Positions 37,181 to 49,844 of a stretch of 64,000 nucleotides of DNA are shown here, piece by piece. The notes under the pieces are model-generated. The model saw nothing but the letters and a program-made list of their open reading frames with translations, was not told where the DNA came from and ran no database searches. The translations under genes and the position numbers were made by a program. Positions within the stretch are counted from its first letter, which is position 1, and every line of letters starts with the position of its first letter. This stretch comes from Gonatopus flavifemur (lineage: Eukaryota > Arthropoda > Insecta > Hymenoptera > Dryinidae): the NCBI GenBank assembly GCA_018340375.1, contig JAFFJZ010000002.1:42614001-42678000 (forward strand). Reading direction: 5' to 3'.

Positions 37181-40100
37181 TTGCTCAATGTATAAAATGA
37201 ATTTCTAGTCGGAACAGTATATATTTCATCAAGTCCTTTTCAAAACGGAGCATGGAGGAGTGAGAAAAATTAGATATTGTGTGAGTTATTGTATCACAAC
37301 ATTTTTTCTCATCACGGTCAGCGCGAACAACCATCGAGCACCATGGAAGAGTGACATTGAATGGTGAAGTTATCGTTCATCAATGTTTATTCCAGTTTTT
37401 GGCATGTCTGTGTAGGATATTAGAAATATATGTCTTCGACTCCGCGATTCAAAATTCAAATCAAATTTCAGAAGCACAAATTGTCATCGTCTGACGCTCA
37501 TGTAAGCTGAAAGGAGACACATACATTAGAATTGCAAGAAGTCAAATTCTTCGATTTGAACCGAAGTTATGGTTTATTTATCCGTTTCTCTTTTTGTTTT
37601 CAAAATTCAAAGGACAGAACTTTGATCCACGATCCTTGATGTTGAATGATATTTAGTTGACGGATCGCGTGAGAGATGTGATTTGAATCAAGATAAAAGA
37701 CCGTGAAACAACAACACATCCTCGTGTCTCGTGTTACCACATATCGGTTTATAATAAATGGTCGCGCAAAGCAAATCGATACGTGCCGCCACCGTGACTC
37801 TGTTATTGATCGACCTGCGAACGCATTCAAGTAAGAAAATGTCGCATTTAGGGAAAGGAAAAAATGTTATAACTAACCGAGGTAATATTTTTATTTCAAT
37901 CGATTTTCCAACAAACATCTTGGAAGTGTACGATCGTATCTTCAAATTCTTTTGTTGTTCTCTCAATTTTCAACAATTCGTGAAATAATATTCATAAAAT
38001 ATGATTTATACTTACACTGTTGGAAGAATTCTTAAATTCAATACAAAATTCTTTATGAAATATCATATTTCCATATCGAATATATATTAATAGTTCTCGA
38101 ATTTAATATTCATGATGATACAATTTTTTAATTTTCGATATGAAATGTAACAATTGTTGTATTAAAATTAAAAAAAAAAATTCTCAACATTGAGAATTAA
38201 ATTATTTAATTCAATATTTTATTATGAAATTGAATAAATTGTTTATGTGAAAAACTTATAAAGTTTCAAGCAGATTTGTCCAACAGTGTGCTGTTTTTCT
38301 CGTTTCTTTTTCATAGCCTACAGATTCAAAAGGATATATAATTGTTGGATCGTTATTTGTATTGTAAGACTTGTTATTGTTTTATTGTGTCAATGACGAC
38401 GATCAAAAATCATCAACAAATTAAGTAACACACTTCTCTTCTTGATCCATATTAATTATTCGAATGATCACTCTTCACGATGATCTCAATGTTACATTCA
38501 CGAAAATACCAAATTTATCGATGTATGTATTTTATTTTCGGTCTCCTATTGTTTCCCACCACCCATTGTTTCCTGGACAATTCACACGTACTTTGGAAAA
38601 TTATAAATCAAAATCATTCATCCAAACAAAGAAGCAAATTAATAATGTATTTTATGTAGTATAGCTTCGTATCAGGGTAGTAAGTAAAGTATTATTACTT
38701 TATATCACAGTTCATAAAAATCTAAAACCTAGGGACTTCTCAATGACGATGCAAAGGATGAAATGATTATCATTTCCACATTGACGCTCTAGAGGTTCTA
38801 CATACAACTCACCAAACATTATATTAAGTATTTGTTTTTCATCGAAATACCTTCCTATGCGAAGCATCGATCGTCGAGTTGTTGAATTTATGGGGGAACG
38901 AGTATTCTTATTTCATTACTTCCTGTATATGGAATGGACATCGAAGATTGAAGATCGATGACCGAATTATGAAAAAAGAACAATAAAAAGAAGACATGGC
39001 GAGAAGCAAATGTTGAGAACGATCAGGAACGATAGAGTGTTAACTGGGCTAAGGTCGATCCATGAACCATTTGGCATAGTTCCAAAGAATTAGGAAAGGC
39101 CAGGAAACAACTTTCTCCATCTCATTGTTTCCTCTTTTGTTTCTTCCCACGTGTTTTTTTCTTTTCATATTCTAAAATTTTCTCAAATTCCCGTATTAAT
39201 TCTCAACGCGTGTACCTGAGATCACCGTATTTCGAAAGATTGAAGACGGTTTGATAAACATCTTTCGTATTGATTCAGGAGAAATAGAATTTTGTATTTT
39301 TATTATTGTTTTTCTTCACATAAAACGAGTTTCAATGAAACAAATCGAAATGAAGAATAAAGACCGATACGGAACGCGTCTCGAGTGTGAACAAGGAATT
39401 ATTCATTCATCTCTGAAAATTCAAGATCCAATAATAGAAGATCGATTCAAGCCCATTCTTGTAATGCCTTGTGTTAGGAAAACGTGAACAGAGAGAAAAA
39501 GAGAGACAGAAGGGCATGAAATGCAGCAAATAGCTAGCAAGTAGCATATAGGCAAAGAACCAGCCCGCGAAATTATTCAAGACGGATCGATACTTACTGC
39601 TACTACTACTATCAGCCACCATTACCATCACTACCGTAAAGCACAATGTCGGGTAACTTGAATTCTCCTATATCTCATATATGTACATGCACATGTATGT
39701 ATATATGCGATGTATATATTTTCCATGTGCATAATGTTCTACACGAAAATCTATGGACGTGACATTTTACGATCAACTCTTTGAAATGACGTCTGGCGAT
39801 ATCTGAACGCTGCCCTCAAATTTCCTCTCGAGACCCAAGTCTGTCTTGTATCTTCTCTCCGATTCTCAGTTATCTTCGCGTTCTTTTGTTCGCTTCTAAT
39901 CTTTGCGAAATTATTGATCAACCGCACGTTTCGGACAGTAATAATTTGAATGATCTGTTGGTTACCGAACATTGAATCCAAGAGTCAAAGTCCGGTGCGA
40001 GGGAAGTTTACAAGACGATTCTGAACTTCAAATTCTGGATTCGCCAGATCCCCGATTTTCATGTGAATCGCTTCTAGAGTACGTTTTCTCAGAATCGAAT

Positions 40101-41665
40101 CCCACGTATTCAAAACTTTCGAACCAACTTCACCCCTGGAATTGATCATGTCAAACAATTATTCAAAATTATCTCTAGGAAAGCATATTGCAAAACCAAG
40201 AAAGTGTGACTCCGAAATGTTAATATACATTCTTCATGCGTCATGAGGATGTGGTATGATTTTTTGAAGACTTTGTTTTCCTCGTAAGAGGTAAAATATT
40301 GGCATTTTAAAAATGGACTGGATATCTTTGATCATTTCAAGTTGGACAATAACAGATGCACGGTTTAAATACACTATCCTTCCGAATCTCGATGCTATCC
40401 GCAAACAACTCTTTTTGTATGAGTTCTAGTCCAAGTTTCTAATATAAAGAACAAGAAGCGCTTGAAAATAGCACTCGAGCAATGAGACATCCGTTTCGAT
40501 TTTCCGTAGAGTAATCTACCCATCTCACTCTAGCTGCAATCAATATTGAAGAAGTGGTATCTACAACGTGAAGATCGCCACGATTCAAAAACGGCATTGA
40601 CTGTCGCTTTTATGAATGAATACATGAATCGATGTTGGAGTATTATAATTTCTATTCGAATACCTATACGCATAACCAGAATTAAAACAATTGCCAGATG
40701 TTTTTTTCCGATATGTACACAGTATTGTTATGAACGAACTGAAACCACTTCGAGAGTCATGAAATGACCCGACTAGAAGTTTGGTGAAGTAAAATGAGGT
40801 AACACAAGGCCCTGAGGTTTGCCCGACCAAATTTCTAGTCGGGATGATTTCAATTCGTATGAACTTTCACAACTCTTTTTCCAATATCAAAAGAACACGT
40901 TTAGAATTATCAAAAGGAAGAATGAATTTCTTCCATCCATATTATTTATACAAGCCATAACAAAACAAACAAATTTATCTAAAGAAAAGCGAAACGAAAG
41001 AATGGCACGACGATTATCATCTTCTAGCTTTCTTTCATAAGAGTGATTGATATTTTATTGAAATTGTGTGGAAAACGCGTTTTTCGGCTTATTTCGATAA
41101 TTGCTCATCCATCCCCAAATGCTGTTTATAATTGATCTGAATCAATTCGACATCATTTTCGAAACGCATTTATTTGTCCTGAAGGAAATCTCTTCCCAAT
41201 GTCACAGTGAAAAGTAGTCAGTACAATCGATGTCGTCTTGTTTTCGATGGCACTCGACGCTTTGAACGATTCAGTTGAAATACATTTTTCATAAATACAC
41301 TTTCTCCAAACCCAGAAAATAGATTTTTTCATTCACTCCCGGAACTCAGCAATTACGATTTCCAACGTGATAGGATTGATGATATTTTTTTAGATTCTAT
41401 GTAGAATATTTTTATGTCCGACAACGACGAACAGCATTGCTGAATTAAAGCCAACCCGATTCAAATCTTTTGACCTGAATCGCGCGAGAGAAGGGAAAAG
41501 AATGAAATGTATTTCGTCAATTTTTCAAGCCATCAAACTTTAATTGGGAAGTTAATTCATCTTGGATGGAAGGATGAAAAGTAACACACACATTGAGAGT
41601 GATCAGAAATCGAATCATGGATGAACTTTATGCGAGAAAAGAGAGAGAAAAAAAGGAGGACTTAC
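37181..41665. other. Repeat-poor part of the onecut intron
   Basis: No foldback element is evident between 37.2 and 41.6 kb, in contrast with the flanks. The sequence has more CG dinucleotides than the element-rich parts, for example 37750-37830 and 39770-39990. It could hold regulatory sequence, but I cannot point to a specific site. Confidence 0.35.
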
Positions 41666-41781
41666 TTTAAAAATAGCCTGTAGAGTACGGCGCTGTAGGT
41701 CTGTGAAAACCAGTCGTGGTTTCTTGGGGGCGGGCTGTTGGTGTTCTGCTTGGGTCGCCATCTCGTCTTTCCTCTTGCAAG
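41666..41781 (-). CDS. onecut: onecut exon: linker and first part of homeodomain
   Basis: On the minus strand, after the ATTTTAG acceptor at 41782-41788, the 116-nt exon completes one codon. It then reads CKRKDEMATQAEHQQPAPKK and PRLVFTDLQRRTLQAIFK, ending at a GTAAG donor. CKRK(D/E) is the residue string that closes the ONECUT CUT domain; KKPRLVFTDLQRRTL is the start of its homeodomain. Joined to 24387 in phase 0, the homeodomain is complete and uninterrupted. The 14-residue linker is glutamine/proline rich. The upstream phase (two bases completing a codon) matches both direct joining to a CUT exon ending in G and joining through the microexon at 42109-42132. Confidence 0.95.
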
Positions 41782-42108
41782 CTAAAATTCAAGGGAAAAA
41801 GAGGAACGTTTGATAATTTGCCGAATAATTTCATTCATTTTCAATTGTAAACATGCAACATATGAATAATCAAAAATTGTTGCGATCGAGCAAAAATTCA
41901 TTCTTTAAAATATCGCTCGTAATATTCGCTCTTGTCGATCGAATGGATAACTCAATGCTCCGTGATTTCATCATGAAATTTCATCACGAAATCAACCGTT
42001 TTCATTTTTCATCGCGTGATTCAAATTTTCAAAATTAATATCAAAGACAAATCAATGAATTTCGTTCAATTGAATTGACGAGAGAAATTGTAGTTCAAAT
42101 ATACTCAC
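41782..42108 (-). other. Short intron between microexon and linker exon
   Basis: A 327-bp intron inferred from GTGAGTATA at 42100-42108 and the acceptor at 41782-41788 on the minus strand. It contains no repeat. Confidence 0.55.
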
Positions 42109-42132
42109 TTCCTCGTTGTGGAATCTGTGCAG
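42109..42132 (-). CDS. onecut: Candidate onecut 24-nt microexon in the CUT-homeodomain linker
   Basis: On the minus strand a strong pyrimidine tract ending TTTTCTGATTTCAG precedes 24 bases that are followed directly by GTGAGTATA. Entered in the phase required by the next exon, the 24 bases encode AQIPQRG plus the first base of a threonine codon, lengthening the protein by eight residues between the end of the CUT domain and CKRKDE without changing frame. Mammalian HNF6 has alpha and beta isoforms that differ in the length of the spacer between the same two domains, so a cassette here has precedent. The exon is inferred from splice sites, length and phase only; no transcript evidence is available. 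It could be constitutive, alternative or, less likely, a chance pair. Confidence 0.6.
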
Positions 42133-43429
42133 CTGAAATCAGAAAAGAAAAAACAAATGTTAATTCGCGTTTCACAATAGCAGTAATAATATTGAAGGAC
42201 AGCCAATCGCAATCCGAAAATGATGTGTATCATAGGAAATGCGATCGTATGCTGTCTCATTTATTCGATTGATAAAAATATAAATATAAATATATATGTA
42301 TATACAATAATGTAATTAATTTGATGTAGCGGTTTATAAACATTTACGCAAGTCATTAGAGGAGAAGGGATTTACTTGCATACATTGATTTTCAAATACA
42401 CTACTTTTGGATCGACAATTCACTAAAGGGCTTCATATCGAATATATATTCGCAATAATAACAATAATACTAATAATAAGGGCGGAAGGGTAAAATAGTA
42501 TCAATAAAAGAGTATCAAAAAGGTCAACTATGGGGGTGAGATGCAAGTGGTAAAGATGCATATTTGGATGAAGCAATGAATAATAAAGTATTAGCTTGAG
42601 TTTTGAGTAATGTTCATATATATCGTGTATTATTGTTTCTTGTTTGTTTCTGTTGTCGATACATCGAGTGTATGTAAACAGTGCACTTTTATTTCAAATT
42701 CCTTCGTTCGTTCAATTTATTTTAAACATTTCCTGCACGAATTCTTTTTATTTTCCTCCTCTACCAATTATCCTCGATTCCTTTTGTTTTATTTTGATAT
42801 ATTTATTTCTCGATGATTCGAAATGCGAAATCGAATTACGTCGCACATTAATTTCATTCGTCACGAATTTATTCGACGTTCATCAATTTCGATAAATTAT
42901 GCGTACAACTACGATATAATAACAGGATTTTTATGTACGGGGGGGTGTGTGTGTGTGTGTACAAGGGTGCGTTTTCCATCCTCAAAAACTCGATTCCCGT
43001 GTTCCTCTCGAATAATATCTCCGAACTCGTAAGTAGTCAAAGTGAATCCGAATCAGACGTGCTCTCTTCAAAGATCTGTTACACAGTTTCTTGAACTCTT
43101 CCAGTAGTAAAAGTCACGTTATTTCGGACGTGCTTTGGAGATTCTATCCGATATTTGTCCCCCTACTTCGTAAGAGTAAGCGAATGTTATATGATTCAAG
43201 CGTATCGGTTCAGGTACGTTCGAGTAGATACAACACTTAAGAAAACAGTTGATGATTTTTGCATTTTTCTCTTCCTCTCTCTTTCTCTGTTGTTTCATAA
43301 TTGAAATATGTGTAGCATATCTATGTATATATATATATATGTGGCGATTGGTCGGCAAGAGTAGTAAATTGATTCTGTCGATCCGTACGGATTTTCAACA
43401 ATTTTTCTTTCAATATATGTCGCGAGTTA

Positions 43430-43870
43430 CAACACACAACTGGACTGGACGCGTAGGCGTCGGAGCAAAAGGTCATCTTTTCATTTCTCATCGCGTTTTG
43501 CGTTTGCACGTCCACCAACGTCAGGGAACGCGAATGGCAATCGCGTGCCATTAGCAAGCAACCGATAACGAATGAAAGGAATCCGAGAGAAAGGAATAAA
43601 AGGGGAAAAAAAGGAGAAACGATGGAAAAAAATTGGCATCGCGCGGGAAAAGGAAAGAGGCGGAGGGCGAGAGAGGAAGAAGGAACAGGAGATCGAACGA
43701 ATGCGCGAGATGGGAAATTGACGCGTTCATTATTGCCCAGGGCTTTGACCGAACCAAAATAAAAGAATCAAGAAGAAAAAAGAATATATGAAATGAAAGG
43801 GGAGGAGAAGGAGGAAAAAGAAAGAGAGGAGAGAAACTTGAAGATCGAACGAGTGGGGAAATAATGCATG
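43430..43870. other. CG-rich patch followed by purine-rich tract
   Basis: The part at 43430-43560 has unusually many CG dinucleotides for this window (GGACGCGTAGGCGTCGG, CATCGCGTTTTGCG, GGGAACGCGAATGG). The part at 43560-43870 is strongly purine-biased on the + strand (GGCGGAGGGCGAGAGAGG, GGGGAGGAGAAGGAGG). It lies 1.3 kb upstream of the microexon in transcription sense. It may be a regulatory element or an alternative promoter; nothing in it reads as a convincing exon. Confidence 0.3.
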
Positions 43871-44633
43871 CGTAATCAGTTTCGAATTGTTATATTTCAG
43901 AAAATATTGTGCGATGAAATTTTACTGACCAATCGTTGCCAATAATTCGATATAATGACATTCTTTTTTCTTTTCCAACCTGAATAAATATCGAGGGCAA
44001 CCTTTAATTATTCTTTTTTTCTTCTCATTTTATATTGAATTTATTCAATGTTATTTATTCGTAATTTGTATCCTCCGTACACCACCGCGCGTTTTTCATC
44101 CTTTGGATCCCCGATCGAAGATTTTAAATTGCTTTTTTTTTCAAATTTTCTCCCAGGTGTGTGTACGCATGAATTTTTCATTTTTATATTTAAACGTTCG
44201 TATAACAAAAGCAAAATTGATGGTTTAACGATGATAGAGAGACTGATCGTCGAAACGAGAAGCTCTGTGAGTGAACGTTGTATAATATGACGATGCTGAT
44301 AGCTCCTTTGAAACTAACGATATATACACCAACCGACTGGGCAAGGTATTTCCAGGTTGAAAGGTTCCTACGACCCCGTACCTTTGATGTGAAAGATCTA
44401 TGCATGTAAATCTATCATTGTAATAGTGGAGCTAACGAAATATTTACATCGTCAAACTATTTTGTATGAGGTCGAAATAATATATCGAACCGTCGGAAAA
44501 ATGGATCTTTCATTCATTTTCGTGTGATATAAGAATCTGTTGTTTTACGATCCTCTCGCTATTATTCATCTAATACATTTGTTGTATCTCCCTTGGAATG
44601 AAAGGAAATTGTAATTATCGGATTACGGGTTCA

Positions 44634-45039
44634 CACGGAGAAAAATGCAGGTCAAAAATATAGTAATCTTTAGTAACAGTCCACTTTTTTGTGGAATTTT
44701 ATTCGAAAAACAATGAAAAATTGTCAATCCTTGATAAAGAATAGAGAAACATATGAACTTCCCAAAAGTCACGCGTGAAATTTCACAAAAATAGTAAAAA
44801 AATTTCAATATTCTGCTATTCGCTTTGTGAAATTTCGTATGCGATTTTTGGAAAGTTCATATGTTTCTCTATTCTTTATCAAGTATTGATAATTTTTCAT
44901 TGTTTTTCGAATACAATTTCACAAAAGAGTGGACCGTTTTGTCTTCATTGTGGATTCAAGAAAAACTCTCACATTTTGAGAAACATTCTCAAATTTTTAT
45001 TAAAGATTACTATATTTTCAACCTTCATTTTTCTCCGTG
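44634..45039. mobile_element. CACGGAGAAAAATG long foldback element
   Basis: CACGGAGAAAAATGCAGGTC at the left and an inverted right end CACGGAGAAAAATGAAGGTT, followed on both sides by AAAATATAGTAATCTTTA. Inside, long arms share AGAATAGAGAAACATATGAA, AAAAACAATGAAAAATT and AAATTTCACAAA. Nearly the whole 406 bp could fold back. Confidence 0.8.
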
Positions 45040-45931
45040 CAGTCTTCGACTTGGCAAATTCAGAAAATTCAAATAATTCAGTTGTCAATTCAGTTTGAAT
45101 TCATCATTCCATGCAGAACGAGAAGAATGAGTTACAGTCAAGTATATTAAACTATTTGTCAGCGGTGGAACTTGACATACAGTTAAATCAATTTTACTGC
45201 TTGTTATAGTCAAATACATCGTAGTTCGGTCAATTGTATGTGGTTGATTCTAACACGTACATAAATTAACTCAACTACATATGGAGTGTCGTTACTCGGA
45301 ATCTACCCACAATTCGAATTTTACTGTTCGCCCCACGAGTTTGGGAATTCGAAATTCCCAATTTTCACTGTAAAAATTTTCAGTCTTTGTGCATTTCAAC
45401 CTGTTACTGCCCAACATTTGCGACAGAAGATACACAAATCATATATATATATATACTTGATATAATCGATATAAAAAATTTATATAAATCCCCTTCATAA
45501 GGAAGGATATATAAAACTTTACAAGAATCTATCACTTTTTTCCGTAGAATCGTACAATTCTGAGTTTATGAAATACCGATCTTCTCTTGATATATAATAA
45601 TACGTAAGATTCTTCACAAAACTACGTTCATTTTGAAAAGAGCTATTATTTCTTTAGACTTGTTTTCGATCTCCCAGTTTTATAAGCTTTCCAAGAAAAG
45701 AAAGTGACCTCTGAGAAAACATGATATATCTGCCGTCTTCAATTTAACAATAAGAAGACATTTGATATTTCATATTCTCTGGGCACATCTTTTGAAACAG
45801 TTTTAAGAAGCAATAATCATTTCTAACAAACAATCCACATTCATCAACAATATTAACATGAATAGAACTATGCTTCACATCGAGAGGGATTTCGTTGTAT
45901 TTGTAATCATTCTGAAATAAACTGAAAACAC

Positions 45932-46225
45932 TGACAGAAGAATGGCGTGGTTAAAAAATTCGTGGTAACTCGAAATCTGAGTCGATTCACCAGGAAATGC
46001 GATTGTGATGTCCAGAAAAAGTGGCTGGAGCTAAAATTAACTGCGTATTCTGGTTATCACGCCAAGAAAATCTAACTCGAAATCTGGTTTTCCTAATCTG
46101 AAAAATGTAGTTAATTTTCGCTCCAACCAATTTTTGTCGACATCCGAATCACATTTTCTGATGAATCGAACCAGATTTCAAGTGATCGCGACCACGAATT
46201 TTTTAACCACGTTGTTTTTCTGTCA
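45932..46225. mobile_element. TGACAGAA foldback MITE
   Basis: TGACAGAAGAATGGCGTGG at the left and the inverse of CCACGTTGTTTTTCTGTCA at the right, then GTTAAAAAATTCGTGGT in both arms. Farther in, AATGCGATTGTGATGTCC is answered by GGACATCCGAATCACATT-like sequence. 294 bp, no coding content. Confidence 0.8.
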
Positions 46226-47798
46226 CTATTTTAGGTCACAGATTCATGGATTTGAAAATTTAATTGTCAGCTAGACTGTTTTTATACAAATTTGAATTAC
46301 ATACATGAAAGGGATTGATAAAAACTAAAGTGCATTGACATAGACATACGCATAGACATTTCTATAGAAATATTGAAGTGGTTCTTCATTTTTGAGTTCA
46401 AAGTTTTCTTTGTCACACATTTATAACTTTTTTCTTTCTCATGTGAACAAAAAAGAAATACATGAAGCTTGAAAATAATCACACAGTGAGACCCTTTGAA
46501 AAGGGTATATAGCCTCGCTGTCTTTGAGAAAAAGATTTCAATTGAAAACATTTTTTTTGCTTTGATATAAAAAGTGAAATTTTCTGAGGTGAGATGGAGG
46601 ATTTCAATTATTCCAGGTTCGTTTCCAAACCATTGACATTTCTTTTTTCTCGAAATGAGATATAAATTTGTTAACAATTATATGAATTATCATAAATTCT
46701 TGACATGGAAAAATACTATTGGAAATTATCCCATGTAGTTCATATGAACCTTTGTTCCAGTATTCTTGACTCGGAAATAAAAATATAAAATTCATTTTAC
46801 TTCTCGGAAATGTGATCATTTTATTCCCATTCTCCGAGCACCGCAATATAAATTCAAATCTACGTTTTTCTATATTTTCTTCTTCTTCCAAACTCCTAAA
46901 TGTACCTAATACTTTTCTCATTTTTCATACCTTATTCGACATATTTTGTGTCATGATGCGTCATCATTTATGAATTATTATAATGAATCTTAAAATATGA
47001 ATTTTAATTCCAACTTCCTCTTGAATGGAATAACATTTCAATATTTGCTTTCATCTCAATGCGATGTCGATTCAATTTGATTTCTATTTCTAATATGATT
47101 TCTCAAAACGTTATATCTCGAAATTCACGTTCAACGGATGGAATTGGATTTCGTATTTTTGAAGCTTCTTCGTACCTCTTGGATCTTCGTTCGAGATGCC
47201 GTTGCTCAAATAATATTCTCAATCACACGATCATTATGATAAACGCGTAATGCGTATATACGAATGCGTTTTCAAACCTGCTAGGGTATTTGTACTTTCG
47301 ATATTATTTTATTATATATCAAGGAAGATAGGCTATCGAGACCACGTGGTGCCAGAGGTTCTTCCGAGATCCGAAGTGAGGTTCGCAATCATTCTTGATT
47401 TATTCCGAACTCAACAGAGCAGTGACAGCTATCGTTTTATGTACATTTATGTACGTACATCTACACTCATATACGTGTATACGGTATTTCCTCTTTATAT
47501 CGTTTGACAAATTCGATTTTCATTGGACCATCACTTGGCCACTCGTGTGTTGAGACTATGTAATTCGATATACGCATTGTTTCTCATATCAAAATGAATT
47601 CTGATTCTTCATGCAAAACGATATATAACAAGAAAAACGTGTTTTATGGATCCACGTCTGTTGTTTCTAATATATTGAAAAAGAATGACGGGAAGGAAAT
47701 GATGAATTTCGTTTATTTTCCAGAGAATGTTGTAATCGAAAAATCGATTATTCGTGTGAATGGAGGATTTATTTGAATTTATTATTACATCTAGAGTA

Positions 47799-48412
47799 CC
47801 CAGTAAACACACGCATGTTTTAAAAACGTCAAAAACAATCGATAACCACACGTTGTGAGTTAGTAATATTCTTGCGTTGATTCAACGTAAAAATGTCGCG
47901 GCAGATCACGTGTTTTTCAACCATAAAATAACGTCATATCAACGGTTTGAACATCGTTTGAAAGACGTTGAATATTGACGTGTCCTAATGATGGTTCTGA
48001 AACGTGAATTGAATGCAACAAATTATTTTGAAAACTTTTCATTCAATATCGAGAACAATAGTATTTCTGAGTATCACAGAATTTGGAAAGTATGCCACAC
48101 TATTTACTATCTTGCTCTTTGTTGAAATTTTAACCATTGTTCGGGTTCGTTCGACATTTTTAGCAGAATATCTTGAATTGAAGTTCAAATACAAGGTGTT
48201 ATAAACACATTTTTCAAACCCGTTCGAAACACGTTTTTTGAGGACATCGTTTGATGGTTATTTTTGAATATTAGTTTAAATTACAAGTCATCAAAACGTA
48301 ATTCCTGGTCGTCTAATTCCCTATCAAATTTCAACTAAAAATCAACGACTAACGTCCGTTTAACAGTCTAACGTTCTTTCAACGTTGAAATAACGTGTGT
48401 GTGTTTATTGGG
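47799..48412. mobile_element. CCCAGTAAACACACGCA MITE, copy B
   Basis: Same element and orientation as 19980-20590, with scattered substitutions and very few indels. The right tip GTGTGTGTTTATTGGG inverts to CCCAATAAACACACAC, close to the left tip. A TA precedes the left end. Because the two copies differ so little, this is one of the younger families in the window. Confidence 0.85.
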
Positions 48413-49373
48413 ATCCAACTATTCTTCGATGATTATACGAATTAATATTTATAGTTGATCAGGAAGGATTTGTTTTTGATCTAATGTATATGTGGACACA
48501 GATTTATATAATATACGATACGTTCAACTCTTGGAAGAATGCACGTCGTTGAATACAGTTCGACGCAGACCCAAATGAATATATCAAATTATTCGATCAA
48601 ATATTCACACCGAAACGCGGGGAATACTCGAAAAATGGTCAATTTGCGAGAAAATAAAAAATACCTTGCCTCACGTGGAAGATTTCATCGAATGAGTACA
48701 CGTATAGCAATTTTCTAGAATTTCTAAGGCTCTGTGCTAAATTTTGAATCTTTATTTCTCTCTACGGGCTGCGTGTGCAACGAACATAAATTCTGTTAGT
48801 ACAGCAAGCCATGCGAATGGTAACCCCACTAACTTACATACTAATTCTACCTTACAGCATTGCCTATTGACAAGAATCAATGATTCTCGACGTTTTGGTT
48901 TCTTATATAATAATATCGGGCTCGTTATTCAATAATTTTCCACTCATGTGATTCGCAAATTTATAATAAAAGATGAAGTATGAAGATGTCTTTTATCCCA
49001 TTCGAACAATTTTCAAAATTAGATGTAATTCATATATAAACTTTATTGAATTATATAAAAATTATATACTTCACAGAATCGACTCCTTTTCAAAAAAAAA
49101 ATAAATCGAATTCTCCCACATCTCCTCTATACAAATATACATATCTAATTTTTTTATTCATGTTCCGTGATAGGATATCATGAACGTGAATATTCATAAA
49201 TCCTAAATTGCATAAACTCGCAACTACGAATTATGAACTACACGAATAGAAAAATTTTTTGAAATTATATATAATTGAACTGAAAAAGAAAAACAAATCT
49301 GAACCACACAGAATCTGAATTGCACGTACAAATGCAAAGGGATTATTTCATTACACAAAACTGAACTGCACAG

Positions 49374-49585
49374 CACGCTGAGAAAACAGATACCTTAAAG
49401 AATACTATAATTTATGGATTTTTGGGGTTGGTCTGACCCGAGTTAAAATATTTACTTTTATAAAAAAATATGATACCTTCCTCATAAAAGTCCCAGCCAT
49501 TATGGTGCTTTTAAAGGTTTCTTCACGTAAATATTTTCAAAAATCCATAAATCATGGTATTTTCCAAGATACCTTTTTCTCCGTG
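49374..49585. mobile_element. CACGCTGAGAAAA foldback element
   Basis: The left tip CACGCTGAGAAAACAGATACC pairs with the inverse of GATACCTTTTTCTCCGTG. ATTTATGGATTTTTG and GTAAATATTTT segments make it a sister of 36931-37180. Confidence 0.7.
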
Positions 49586-49844
49586 TAGAAAGTACGAAGA
49601 TTCTTTCAACACACAAATTTGAATTCACCGATTTGAACCACGGTATTCGAAACAACACTGCTATAAACTACACCGGGAGAATGTAAGAATTTTGACGAAA
49701 TGGAGAGTGTGAGATAATTCAATAGTGCATACGTCAATTTCTTCGGAATCTGTGCAGCAGTGAAATTTTGAGCTTCCCCGTGTGAAAAAAAATAGTCTGG
49801 CAGGAGAAGTTTCGCACGACTGTTGCAACAAGTATGGAAGAATA

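Larger units (their letters stand above)
24388..41665 (-). other. 17.3-kb onecut intron splitting the homeodomain
   Basis: The donor GTAAG at 41661-41665 (minus strand) and the acceptor at 24388-24395 join phase 0 inside the homeodomain, between LQAIFK and ETKRPSK. The intron holds at least eight foldback elements, listed separately. Stretches without visible repeats (24.4-26.0, 26.8-29.4, 37.3-41.6 kb) are where any intronic enhancer would be sought; I cannot identify one by eye. A TIR-like fragment of the 5.3-kb element lies at about 26267. No other gene was recognised inside. Confidence 0.85.

Noticed and set aside
43249..43757. Overlapping open frames of 68-101 codons on both strands
   Set aside because: They reflect locally higher CG content; the peptides are low complexity or anonymous and mutually exclusive.
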